A stretch of 64,000 nt of DNA, from positions 3,162,001-3,226,000 of the forward strand of contig OZ245921.1 of the NCBI GenBank assembly GCA_965229695.1, given 5' to 3'. This stretch comes from JANSYL01 sp965229695 (GTDB lineage Bacteria; Pseudomonadota; Alphaproteobacteria; Rhodobacterales; Rhodobacteraceae). Positions 9,209 to 17,266 of the stretch are shown here, in pieces. The notes beneath the pieces were generated by a model. The model did not search any database. It was not told where the DNA came from and saw only the letters and a program-made list of their open reading frames with translations. Made by a program: the position numbers and the translations under genes. Position 1 is the stretch's first letter; each line of letters begins with the position of its first letter.

Positions 9209-9402
9209 CGGGCAGCGCGCCTCCCTTGCAGCAAAATAGTTTAACGTTGAACCTTTCCTAGCAAAGGGTTTCTGTGATTGCACCCGTTCATCCTGCCGCA
9301 GGGTAAAATAGCTGGGTTGCGCCAGGTGCATGGCCTGCGCTTTTGCGTTGAATTGTTAGGAAAACAAACGGCCTAGGGGGGCGGGCCGGGCTGGAATTCC
9401 GG

Positions 9403-9696
9403 TTAGGGCAGCACAATCTCGTCCGCGCGGACATAGCCAAGCATGTCGCGGGCGCGTTCATCCAGCAGGTCCAGATCCAGATAATCATCCGACAGGCGGT
9501 GGGTCAGGATTTCCATTTCCTGGGTTTGCGCCTCGAGCATGGCAAGCTCCCTGCGCAGGGCGGTGACCTCGGCCTCGACCTGGACGCGCTGGAACAGACC
9601 GTAATTGCCCTGGACCGCAGTGAAGGTGAAATACGCCCCAACAGCGATCAGCGCCAAGGGCAGGAACAGCCCGGGAAGGGATGTGCGGCGTGTCAT
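9403..9696 (-). CDS. ftsB: FtsB/DivIC-type septum formation initiator protein
   Basis: A 97-residue bitopic membrane protein: one N-terminal transmembrane segment (residues 8-30, LFLPLALIAVGAYFTFTAVQ) followed by a coiled coil (residues 35-70) and a short periplasmic tail. FtsB links FtsL and FtsQ in the divisome. The gene sits directly upstream of pdhA, a common alphaproteobacterial neighbourhood; the usual eno gene is not seen here, and bioY precedes instead. The start at ATG 9696 gives the normal length of the family. Confidence 0.85.
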   Translation of the reverse strand: MTRRTSLPGLFLPLALIAVGAYFTFTAVQGNYGLFQRVQVEAEVTALRRELAMLEAQTQEMEILTHRLSDDYLDLDLLDERARDMLGYVRADEIVLP

Positions 9697-9757
9697 GTGC
9701 GGGTCGCGTGTTTCAATCTGCCTCGATCCGGATGTCTTCATGCATCCGGTTCGCGCA

Positions 9758-9774
9758 GAATCGCATATCGATTC
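9758..9774. promoter_or_regulatory. Inverted repeat upstream of ftsB
   Basis: GAATCG and CGATTC arms around five bases (CATAT), about 60 bases before the ftsB ATG. A second small palindrome, AAGGGA/TCCCTT, follows at about 9779-9791. This could be an operator or a hairpin in the leader; no regulator can be named. Confidence 0.3.
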
Positions 9775-9848
9775 GCAAAAGGGAATCCCTTGATTCGCCA
9801 AAAAAACACAGCCGTGAAGCGCGTGTGTACTTGGCCGCCGCTTGGGCA

Positions 9849-9881
9849 AAAGAAAACGCCGCACCCAAGTGGGGCGGCGTT
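9849..9881 (-). terminator. Rho-independent terminator of bioY
   Basis: On the minus strand an 8-base stem (AACGCCGC/GCGGCGTT, arms at 9855-9862 and 9874-9881) with an 11-base loop is followed by TTCTTTT. It lies about 30 bases after the bioY stop codon, so bioY is probably a single-gene transcript and ftsB has its own promoter. Confidence 0.8.
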
Positions 9882-9912
9882 CCCCAAAGATCAGATTGAT
9901 TGGTTCGACGGC

Positions 9913-10485
9913 TTAGGCGCGTCCGCGCAGAGTCGCCAGGCCGCCGGAGACGGCCAGGGCGGCGATCACGGCTTTCACGGCGTCACCAACCAGGAAGGGC
10001 GCCATCCAGCCCGACCACAGGCTGGACCATTCGGTGCCCAGGATCGCGGCGGGCCAGGCCAGGCCCGGCAGGTAGATGAAGGCCGAGGCGAAGAGTGCGA
10101 CAGCAATCGCTGGCAGCGCACGGCGCGCCAGTCCGTTATCGGCGGCCCAGCCTGCGATCCAAGCCATGCCGACAAACCCGACAAGGAAGCCGCCGGTCGG
10201 CCCCATCATATAGGGCAGGCCTGCATGGCCATTGGCAAAGACGGGCAGGCCCATCGCACCTTCGGCCAGGTAGACCAGCAGCGTGATCGCGCCCAGGCGC
10301 GCGCCAAGGGCGAAGCCGACGGTCAGGATGGCCAGGGTTTGCAGGGTCATCGGCACCGGGAACATCGGCACGGAAACCTGGGCGGCCAGGGCGATCAGCA
10401 GCGTCCCTGCCATCACTAGGGCGGTCTGTTTCAGTAGGGTCAGATCGCCCAAGGCGGCATGGGCAAGAGTGGTGTCGCGGCGCAT
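9913..10485 (-). CDS. bioY: Biotin transporter BioY (ECF S component)
   Basis: A 190-residue membrane protein with about six hydrophobic segments and the BioY signature region (ALGARLGAITLLVYLAEGAMGLPVFANG, positions 80-107, read here as a family match). BioY binds biotin and works alone or with the EcfAT energising module, neither of which is nearby. GGAGG lies seven bases before ATG 10485. I searched the upstream bases for the alphaproteobacterial BioR operator (TTATAGATAA-like) and did not find one. A terminator follows the gene. Confidence 0.92.
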   Translation of the reverse strand: MRRDTTLAHAALGDLTLLKQTALVMAGTLLIALAAQVSVPMFPVPMTLQTLAILTVGFALGARLGAITLLVYLAEGAMGLPVFANGHAGLPYMMGPTGGFLVGFVGMAWIAGWAADNGLARRALPAIAVALFASAFIYLPGLAWPAAILGTEWSSLWSGWMAPFLVGDAVKAVIAALAVSGGLATLRGRA

Positions 10486-10608
10486 AGAAAGGCCTCCATT
10501 CTAGGAACACGTTACTTATGGTTGCAAAGGGGTATCCCCGGCCCCTTGGGTGAAGTCAAGCACTGCCCCCCTTGCCAATTCCGCGCAGCCAGTGCATTGG
10601 CCCGGCCC

Positions 10609-11271
10609 ATGGCACACGCATTAGATGGACAAATCGCGCTGGTCACCGGCGCCTCTCGCGGGATCGGTGCGGCAAGCGCAGAATGGCTGGCGGCCCAGGG
10701 CGCCCATGTCGTGGCTGTCGCGCGCACCACCGGCGGCTTGGAAGAGTTGGATGACCGCATCCAAGCGGCTGGCGGGCAGGCGACGCTTGCGCCGATGGAC
10801 ATCACCGATGAAGGCGCGATGGCCCATCTTTGCCGCAGCCTGCATGATCGTTGGGGGCGGGCGGATATCTGGGTACATGCGACAGTGCATGTGACCGCGC
10901 TGACGCCCGCGCCGCATTTGCAGGCCAAGGATTTGGACAAGCTAATCGCCACCAATATTCGCGGTTTTGCCCGACTGGTCGCATTGGTTGAGCCCCTGAT
11001 CGCGCTGAGCAGCGCGCCCCAGGCGGTGTTCTTCGATGATACGTGGGATGAGAAATTCGCTGGTCCCTATGGGATGTGCAAAGCGGCCCAACGCGCCCTG
11101 ATCACATCCTGGCAGGCTGAGGCGCAGAAATTCGGGCCCAAGGTGCATTTGCTGCATCCCAATCCGATGCCGACGGCCACGCGCGCGCGGTTTTACCCAG
11201 GCGAAGACAAATCGGTTTTAGCGCGCCCTCTGGACGAGGCCGCGCGCTTGCTGCCGGTGCTTTTGGGTTAG
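10609..11271 (+). CDS. Short-chain dehydrogenase/reductase family protein
   Basis: A 220-residue Rossmann protein with the SDR cofactor motif TGASRGIG (residues 13-20) and the YxxxK pair (Tyr 154, Lys 158). The NNAG motif is replaced by VHAT, and the position of the usual catalytic Ser, about 12 residues before the Tyr, reads FFDD. The dehydrogenase activity is therefore uncertain, although NAD(P) binding looks intact. It diverges from bioY and overlaps the end of the convergent zapA gene by three bases. Substrate unknown. Confidence 0.82.
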   Translation: MAHALDGQIALVTGASRGIGAASAEWLAAQGAHVVAVARTTGGLEELDDRIQAAGGQATLAPMDITDEGAMAHLCRSLHDRWGRADIWVHATVHVTALTPAPHLQAKDLDKLIATNIRGFARLVALVEPLIALSSAPQAVFFDDTWDEKFAGPYGMCKAAQRALITSWQAEAQKFGPKVHLLHPNPMPTATRARFYPGEDKSVLARPLDEAARLLPVLLG

Positions 11272-11681
11272 CGCGCCGGGCTATCCATCTCATCGGCGAT
11301 GGCTTCGGCCCGGGCGGCCAGTTCGGCCAGTCCATCGGTGAAGCGATCCGGCAATTCGGTGCGCGGCCCGGCCTCTTGCAATTCGGTGATCCGGCGCGCG
11401 CGGTCTGCCAGGCGTTCTTCGGCGCTGCGCAGAGATTTTTCCTTGGCGTCGATCTGACCGCGCAGGCCTTGAACCTCATCTTCGAGCGCGGCGGTCTTAT
11501 CGGCCAGCATCAGACCTGCCATCAGCAGCATCCGGTCCGCAGGCATCCGGCCGATCTGGCCAAGGATGACGGCGGCTTCGGTATCCAGCATTTTGGCGGC
11601 GGCTTGCAGATAGGGTTCTTCGCCATCCTGGCAGGCGACCGCAAAGCTGCGCCCCCCGATTTCGATCTGAACCTCAGGCAT
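11268..11681 (-). CDS. zapA: Cell division protein ZapA
   Basis: A 137-residue protein with an N-terminal globular domain (PEVQIEIGGRSFAVAC, then YLQAAAKMLD) and a C-terminal coiled coil from about residue 60, the architecture of ZapA, which bundles FtsZ filaments at the division site. It starts at ATG 11681, inside the last codons of the upstream coiled-coil gene (8-base overlap), so the two are translated together. In E. coli, ZapA is shorter and works with ZapB; here the partner is probably the overlapping gene. Confidence 0.88.
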   Translation of the reverse strand: MPEVQIEIGGRSFAVACQDGEEPYLQAAAKMLDTEAAVILGQIGRMPADRMLLMAGLMLADKTAALEDEVQGLRGQIDAKEKSLRSAEERLADRARRITELQEAGPRTELPDRFTDGLAELAARAEAIADEMDSPAR

Positions 11682-12567
11682 GGGCGCCTCCTTGCGACAG
11701 GACCGGTTCCAATTCGGCCAAGATACGTTCAAGCTCGGCTGCTTCGGACGCGCGGGCGGCGCGCACGGCGGACAACTCATCGGCGATGGCTTCGTCCAGA
11801 TCGGCGATTTCAGGGCCCGATCCGGCGCGCAGGGTTTCGATGGTTTCCAGCAGGTCGTCATTGGCGATGCGCAGGCGGTTGACCTCTGCCCGTAGGGCCA
11901 AGACGCGGTCGTCGGGGGCTGTACTGGATTTTCCTTCCAGTTCTTCGATCATGTCGCGGGCATCGTCGCGCTCGGCTCGTGCCGTGGCGCGCTGGGTGCG
12001 CAGGCGGCGCACCCGTGTTCTAAGGACGGTGACCACTCCTTCTAGTTCGGTCAGGGCTGTCTCGCCTTCCGCGGTGTCGGCTGCTTCGGGCGCGGGCGCA
12101 CTGGTGTTTTCGGCCAGGGCTGCCTCCAGGGCGGCGCGCGCGGCTTCTTTCTCGTCCAATTCAGCGCGCAGGGTTTGAATATCCTCATCGCGGCTGGCCA
12201 ATGTGCGATTCAACTCATCCCGATCAGCCTCGCGGGCGGCGTCGAGCGCCTGCACCTTTTGCGCCAGCCGGTCGCGTTCGGCGATCAATTCGTCCTGCAG
12301 ACCGTCATCCTCGACCCCTTCAAACGGGGCGGCGTCGTCAAGCTGCGCTTCCAACTCAGCGATGCGCGCTTCCAAGGTGGTTGCGCGGTTTTCGGCGGCG
12401 CTGGCGCGCATCAGCGCATCTTCGACCTCACCGCTGGTGACGCCCGGGTCTTCCAGCATGGGTGTGGCAACGCTCGTGGCCTGCGCGCCTTGCGCGATCC
12501 GGTCGAGCGCGGCTGCGAGCCGCGCTTCGAGCATTGTCAGTTTTTCAAATTCGGCACTTTCGCCCAT
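11674..12567 (-). CDS. Coiled-coil protein upstream of zapA (ZauP-like candidate)
   Basis: A 297-residue, acidic, almost wholly helical protein with long heptad regions (about residues 55-150 and 170-260) broken by an Ala/Pro-rich patch near 155-170. There is no signal peptide or membrane segment, so it is cytosolic. It overlaps zapA by eight bases. In Caulobacter a coiled-coil protein encoded with zapA, named ZauP, acts with ZapA to focus the Z-ring; position and architecture make this a candidate counterpart. Sequence homology cannot be shown by eye in coiled coils. Confidence 0.7.
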   Translation of the reverse strand: MGESAEFEKLTMLEARLAAALDRIAQGAQATSVATPMLEDPGVTSGEVEDALMRASAAENRATTLEARIAELEAQLDDAAPFEGVEDDGLQDELIAERDRLAQKVQALDAAREADRDELNRTLASRDEDIQTLRAELDEKEAARAALEAALAENTSAPAPEAADTAEGETALTELEGVVTVLRTRVRRLRTQRATARAERDDARDMIEELEGKSSTAPDDRVLALRAEVNRLRIANDDLLETIETLRAGSGPEIADLDEAIADELSAVRAARASEAAELERILAELEPVLSQGGAHA

Positions 12568-12687
12568 GGTCTGCCGTTGCCCCCAATTTGCTATCGCGGT
12601 TTCACTGTCGATTGCTCAACTTGCGCCTGTTACCGCATATGACCCTGTTCTGTTGCGGGCCCTCTGGCGATAGGCAATCGCAATTGG

Positions 12688-12748
12688 GCCGATTTTGCAA
12701 GGTTTTCTGCCGATTTCGACCGGTTTTGGCGGGTGTTTGGCCGATTTT
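12688..12748 (+). promoter_or_regulatory. Three phased GCCGATTT repeats upstream of tkt
   Basis: GCCGATTT occurs at 12688, 12709 and 12740 on the plus strand, that is with start-to-start spacings of 21 and 31 bases, close to two and three turns of B-DNA. The block lies about 90-150 bases before the tkt start, in the divergent region with the coiled-coil gene. This looks like a cooperative binding site for a regulator that I cannot name. Confidence 0.35.
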
Positions 12749-12839
12749 CCTGCCCCGCTAGCGCTTGCACTTGATCACGCCTCTGCTATCACGCGCGGGC
12801 CTTATACCGTGGCCCTTTAGAGATAGGATATATCTACCC

Positions 12840-14855
12840 ATGGATCTTACCGCCCTTGCTGCCGCGAACCCCGAGCATTGGCGCCGCGCCGCCTGTATCC
12901 GGACCCTGACCCTGGATGCGGTGGCTGCCGCAAATTCTGGCCATTCCGGGATGCCGATGGGCATGGCCGATGTCGCCACGGTGCTGTTTGACAAACATCT
13001 GAGCTTTGACGCCAGCGCGCCGGATTGGCCGAACCGGGATCGCTTTATCCTGTCGGCGGGCCATGGCTCGATGCTGCTGTATTCGCTGCTGCACCTGACC
13101 GGGTATGAAGACATGACCTTGGAGCAGGTGAAAAACTTCCGCCAATTGGGCGCAATCACCGCCGGTCACCCGGAATATGGCCACGCCAAAGGGATCGAGA
13201 CCACCACGGGTCCGCTGGGGCAGGGGATTGCAAATGCCGTGGGCTTTGCCATGGCCGAAGAGTTTCTGCGCGCCAAATGGGGCAAGAAGATCATCGACCA
13301 TTACACCTATTGCATCGCCGGCGACGGCTGCCTGATGGAAGGGGTGAGCCAGGAGGCGATCGGCCTGGCCGGTCGGCACGAGTTGCGCCGGTTGATCGTG
13401 CTTTGGGACAATAACAACATCACCATCGATGGCGAGGTTACGCTGTCGGATCGCACCGATCAGATGGCGCGCTTTGCCGCTTCGGGCTGGGATGTGTTCG
13501 AATGTGACGGGCATGACCCGGCGGATATCGACCGCGCGATTACCGAGGCCAAAGCCTCGGCCCGCCCGGCGATGGTGGCCTGCAAGACCCATATCGCGAT
13601 TGGTTCGTCGGCGCAGGATACGGCCAAGGGCCATGGCGCGCTGACCGATGCGCAGCTGATTGCGGATACCAAGGCGGCCTATGGTTGGAGCAACGCAGCT
13701 TTTGACATTCCCGCGGATCTTAAAACCTGGTGGGAAGGCGTTGGGGCCAAAGGGCGTGACGCCCGCGAAGAATGGGAAACCCGCTTTGGCCTGATGTCAG
13801 CGGGCAAACAGACGGAGTTCACCCGCGCTTTTGCCGCAGATGTGCCGAAGAAGCTGTCGGCGACGATCAAAGCGCTGAAAAAGCAGGTGAGCGAGACCCA
13901 GCCAAAGGTTGCGACCCGCAAAGCCAGCGAGATGGCGCTGGAGGTGATCAACCCGATCCTGGGTGAACATCTGGGCGGCTCGGCGGATTTGACCGGTTCG
14001 AACAACACCAAAACCGCTGATCTGGGCGTGTTCAGCCCCGAGGATCGCAAGGGGCGGCATATCCATTACGGTATCCGCGAGCATGGCATGGCGGCCGCGA
14101 TGAACGGCATGGCGCTGCATGGCGGTGTGCGGCCTTATGGCGGCACCTTCATGTGCTTCACCGATTATGCGCGTGGCGCGATGCGCCTGTCTTCGCTGAT
14201 GGGGCTGCCGGTCACTTATGTGATGACGCATGATTCCATTGGCTTGGGCGAAGATGGCCCGACCCACCAGCCGGTCGAGCATCTGGCCATGCTGCGCGCA
14301 ACCCCGAACCTGAACGTCTTCCGCCCGGCGGATGCGGTGGAAACGGCGGAGGCCTGGGAACTGGCGCTGGGCGCGCAAAAGACGCCGAGCGTTTTGGCCT
14401 TGAGCCGTCAGGGGCTGCCGACGGTGCGGGTGGAGCATAAGAACAAGAACCTGACCGCCCAGGGGGCGTATGTGCTGGCCGATGCCGAGGGCAAGCGCCA
14501 GGCGATCCTGATGGCCACGGGCTCCGAGGTGTCAATCGCCATGGCGGCGCGGGACTTGCTGCAGGCCGAGGGGATCGGCACGCGGGTGGTTTCAATGCCC
14601 TGCTGGGAGATTTTTGCCGCTCAAGAGGAAAGCTATCGCAAGCGCGTTCTGCCCGGCGGGCCGGTGCGTGTGGCGATTGAGGCCGCGATGCGGCTTGGCT
14701 GGGACCAATGGCTTTTGGGTGAGCGGGGGCGCGAAGCCAAAGCCGGATTTGTCGGCATGGAAAGCTTTGGCGGTTCGGCCCCGGCGGGCGCGCTTTATGC
14801 CGATTTTGGCATCACCGCGGAAGCGGTCGCGGCCAAGGTGAAGGCGCTGCTATAG
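12840..14855 (+). CDS. tkt: Transketolase
   Basis: A 671-residue thiamine diphosphate enzyme of the pentose phosphate pathway and of one-carbon or Calvin-type sugar rearrangement. Motifs include GHSGMPMGMA near residue 38, the cofactor motif GDGCLMEGVSQEA...WDNNNITIDG, and the acceptor-domain HDSIGLGEDGPTHQP. Length is normal. I chose ATG 12840; an earlier in-frame ATG at 12765 would add 25 unconserved residues. The leader holds AGATA-GGATA-TATCT, a small inverted repeat covering the likely Shine-Dalgarno. No other pentose phosphate genes adjoin it. Confidence 0.96.
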   Translation: MDLTALAAANPEHWRRAACIRTLTLDAVAAANSGHSGMPMGMADVATVLFDKHLSFDASAPDWPNRDRFILSAGHGSMLLYSLLHLTGYEDMTLEQVKNFRQLGAITAGHPEYGHAKGIETTTGPLGQGIANAVGFAMAEEFLRAKWGKKIIDHYTYCIAGDGCLMEGVSQEAIGLAGRHELRRLIVLWDNNNITIDGEVTLSDRTDQMARFAASGWDVFECDGHDPADIDRAITEAKASARPAMVACKTHIAIGSSAQDTAKGHGALTDAQLIADTKAAYGWSNAAFDIPADLKTWWEGVGAKGRDAREEWETRFGLMSAGKQTEFTRAFAADVPKKLSATIKALKKQVSETQPKVATRKASEMALEVINPILGEHLGGSADLTGSNNTKTADLGVFSPEDRKGRHIHYGIREHGMAAAMNGMALHGGVRPYGGTFMCFTDYARGAMRLSSLMGLPVTYVMTHDSIGLGEDGPTHQPVEHLAMLRATPNLNVFRPADAVETAEAWELALGAQKTPSVLALSRQGLPTVRVEHKNKNLTAQGAYVLADAEGKRQAILMATGSEVSIAMAARDLLQAEGIGTRVVSMPCWEIFAAQEESYRKRVLPGGPVRVAIEAAMRLGWDQWLLGERGREAKAGFVGMESFGGSAPAGALYADFGITAEAVAAKVKALL

Positions 14856-14873
14856 CGCCAAGACTTTAAGGGG

Positions 14874-14895
14874 CCGTTTTTCGCGCGAAAAACGG
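14874..14895. repeat. 22-bp perfect palindrome after tkt (first of two)
   Basis: Arms CCGTTTTTCGC and GCGAAAAACGG meet at a CGCG centre. It lies 19 bases after the tkt stop, one base before a second perfect palindrome. It could form a terminator hairpin for tkt and for the convergent purF, although only short T-runs are present, inside the arm. Confidence 0.6.
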
Positions 14896-14896
14896 G

Positions 14897-14920
14897 CACG
14901 GAAATCGCGCGATTTCCGTG
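14897..14920. repeat. 24-bp perfect palindrome after tkt (second of two)
   Basis: Arms CACGGAAATCGC and GCGATTTCCGTG meet at the same CGCG centre as its neighbour. The two palindromes are different in sequence but built alike, one base apart, in the tkt/purF convergent gap. A dispersed extragenic element or a paired terminator is likely. Confidence 0.6.
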
Positions 14921-14972
14921 GAACCCTTGGCTCGGTCGTCAACGGCTTCTGCCGGGTTTGCGTTTGGCCGTC

Positions 14973-15015
14973 GGGGGATGCCTCCGGCGGCCATATTTTT
15001 GGGATAAAGAGGAGA
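14973..15015 (+). repeat. Extragenic element, tkt/purF gap (variant copy)
   Basis: GGGGGATGCCTCCGGCGG, then CATATTTTTGGGATAAAGAGGAG. It shares the GC-rich hairpin plus TATTT(TT)GGG-A-AGA/GAG pattern with the elements at 22172 and 42111, but is the most divergent of the six copies noted in this window. Confidence 0.45.
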
Positions 15016-15043
15016 GGGCCGCGCGACGCGTCGAGCCGTTGGG

Positions 15044-16555
15044 TTATTCGGCGGCGTCTTGCAGCACGAAACCTTTGCGCATCATATCGGTTGGGGCAAC
15101 GGGATAAGCGCCCGAGAAACACGCATCACAATAGGCAGGTTTCATCGGATCGCGGCCTTTGGCCTCGCCCACCGCGCGGTAGAGGCCGTCGAGCGTGATG
15201 AATTTGAGGCTGTCGACCTCCAGATGGTCGCGCATTTCCTCTTCGCTCATCGTCGCGGCGAGCAGTTTTTCGCGCTGTGGTGTGTCAACGCCGTAGAAGC
15301 AGGGCCAAGCCGTTGGCGGGGAGGCAATGCGGAAATGCACCTCGGCCGCGCCAGCATCAAGGATCATCTCCTTGATCTTGCGGCTGGTGGTGCCGCGCAC
15401 CACGCTGTCATCGACCAAGATCACCCGTTTGCCTTCGATCAGCGCGCGGTTGACGTTGAGCTTGAGCCGCACGCCCATATTGCGGATCTGTTCGGTCGGT
15501 TCGATGAAGGTGCGGCCCATATACTGGTTGCGGATGATCCCCATGGCGTACGGAATGCCGCTTTCCTGGCTGTAGCCGATGGCCGCGGGCGTGCCGCTAT
15601 CGGGCACGGGGCAGACCAGATCAGCCTCCACCGGCGCTTCACGGGCCAGTTCCACACCGATCTGGCGGCGGGTTTCATAGACCGATTGACCGCCAATGAT
15701 GCTGTCGGGACGGCTGAAATAGACATGTTCAAAGATGCAGAATCGGGGGCGGCGCGGTTCGAACGGTTTGTAGCTTTCGATGCCCCGGTCGGTGATGACC
15801 ACCATTTCGCCCGGTTCGACCTCGCGCACGAACTCGGCCCCGATAATGTCGAGCGCACAGGTTTCCGAGCTCAGCGCATAGCCATCGCCCACCCGGCCCA
15901 AGACCAGCGGGCGGACGCCCAAGGGGTCCCGCACGCCGATCAGCTTGGTGCGGGTCATGGCGACCACGGAAAACGCCCCTTCGACGCGACGCAGCGCGTC
16001 TTTCATGCGTTCGGGGATGTTCTTTTGGTACGACCGCGCCATCAGATGGATGATGCATTCGCTGTCAGACGAGCTTTGAAAGATCGAACCGCGTTCGATC
16101 AACTCGCGGCGCAGCTCATCGGCGTTGACGATATTGCCGTTATGGGCAATTGCCGCCCCGCCCATGGCAAATTCGCCAAAGAAGGGCTGCACATCGCGGA
16201 TCGCGGTGTTGCCTTTTGAGCCGGTGGTGGAATAGCGCACATGGCCGATGGCAATTTCGCCGGGCAGGGTTTCCATCAGCTTTTGGCTGGTGAAGTTGTC
16301 GCGCACATAGCCAAAGCGCCGTGCCGAGTTGAAACCGTGATCGGGGTGGTGGCTGACGATGCCGCCGGCCTCTTGCCCGCGATGTTGCAGGGCGTGCAGC
16401 CCAAGCGCCACGAAATTCGCCGCATCCGAAACGCCAATGACACCAAACACGCCGCATTCTTCGCGCAGCTTGTCGTCGCCTATGGGCTCAAATGGGTGAG
16501 CGGGCCAGGTATGCGTGTCCATATCGTCGTTAACGTTGGAACCGGTGGCGCGCAT
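15044..16555 (-). CDS. purF: Amidophosphoribosyltransferase
   Basis: A 503-residue enzyme for the first committed step of purine synthesis, PRPP plus glutamine to phosphoribosylamine. An N-terminal propeptide of about 33 residues ends before the nucleophile Cys in EECGVFGVIG; the glutaminase domain follows, then a PRPP site (VILVDDSVVRGTTSRKI). I chose ATG 16555 with GGGAGA upstream; ATG 16522 is possible and would shorten the propeptide. It converges on tkt, and cvpA lies upstream on the same strand, the usual cvpA-purF order. Confidence 0.96.
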   Translation of the reverse strand: MRATGSNVNDDMDTHTWPAHPFEPIGDDKLREECGVFGVIGVSDAANFVALGLHALQHRGQEAGGIVSHHPDHGFNSARRFGYVRDNFTSQKLMETLPGEIAIGHVRYSTTGSKGNTAIRDVQPFFGEFAMGGAAIAHNGNIVNADELRRELIERGSIFQSSSDSECIIHLMARSYQKNIPERMKDALRRVEGAFSVVAMTRTKLIGVRDPLGVRPLVLGRVGDGYALSSETCALDIIGAEFVREVEPGEMVVITDRGIESYKPFEPRRPRFCIFEHVYFSRPDSIIGGQSVYETRRQIGVELAREAPVEADLVCPVPDSGTPAAIGYSQESGIPYAMGIIRNQYMGRTFIEPTEQIRNMGVRLKLNVNRALIEGKRVILVDDSVVRGTTSRKIKEMILDAGAAEVHFRIASPPTAWPCFYGVDTPQREKLLAATMSEEEMRDHLEVDSLKFITLDGLYRAVGEAKGRDPMKPAYCDACFSGAYPVAPTDMMRKGFVLQDAAE

Positions 16556-16670
16556 CAAGCGTCTCCCGCTGCAGAATCCCCGCCCATGACATAGGCCGCT
16601 TGGGCCGCGCTGTCACGAAAGGATCACAAAACTTTTGGTCTTTATCGGCCGCCTGTGGCGCTTTGCCCAA

Positions 16671-17228
16671 TCAAGGGGCGACGCAGGTCTCGGTCAGCTG
16701 CTCGTAGCGTTCCAAAATCCAACCGGGGGCGTCGGTGGGGATCTGCGCCTCGATCCGGTCCTGCAGCTGGGCGAAGACCTGGGCGGAGCGGCTGTCGGAG
16801 ACAATGGCGACGGGTTCTTGAGCGGCGATGCGGTCATAGGCGATCAGTGCCACGACAACCAAGAGAACGCCGCGCGCCACGCCGAAAAGGAACCCGAGGG
16901 CGGCGTCGATGCCCCCAATGACCGAGCGCTGCACGGCGGAGGCGAAAAGCGGGGTGAAAAGCGAGATTACCACGAGGGCAACGGCAAAGACCGATGCGAA
17001 GGCCGCCATGATGCCCAATTCGCAGCTGTCGCCGATGAACCCGCCCAGGCCTGGGATTTCGCGGATCAGAGGCACAACGCTGGGCGCGAAGATAAAGGCG
17101 ACAATCGCCGCCAGAATCCAGCCGCCAATGGAAAGGGTTTCGCGCATGAAACCGCGCGCATAGGCCAGGATCGCCGAGATGACGATGACCCCCGCCACCA
17201 CGCCGTCAATGATCGTAAAGCCTTCCAT
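16671..17228 (-). CDS. cvpA: CvpA family membrane protein
   Basis: A 185-residue protein with four hydrophobic segments (about residues 5-25, 33-52, 75-98 and 112-136) and the CvpA order of features, including GFLFGVARGVLLVVV. CvpA was named for colicin V production and is commonly next to purF; its molecular role, in envelope homeostasis, is poorly known. Start ATG 17228 gives the normal length. It lies between radA and purF on the minus strand, 38 bases after radA. Confidence 0.88.
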   Translation of the reverse strand: MEGFTIIDGVVAGVIVISAILAYARGFMRETLSIGGWILAAIVAFIFAPSVVPLIREIPGLGGFIGDSCELGIMAAFASVFAVALVVISLFTPLFASAVQRSVIGGIDAALGFLFGVARGVLLVVVALIAYDRIAAQEPVAIVSDSRSAQVFAQLQDRIEAQIPTDAPGWILERYEQLTETCVAP

Positions 17229-17266
17229 CCTGCCCCTCTGCCTTTGGTCTTGGCCGCGCCTGCGGC

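Noticed and set aside
10486..10608. Biotin-related operator or riboswitch upstream of bioY
   Set aside because: No BioR-like palindrome and no recognised riboswitch core could be found in the 123 bases.
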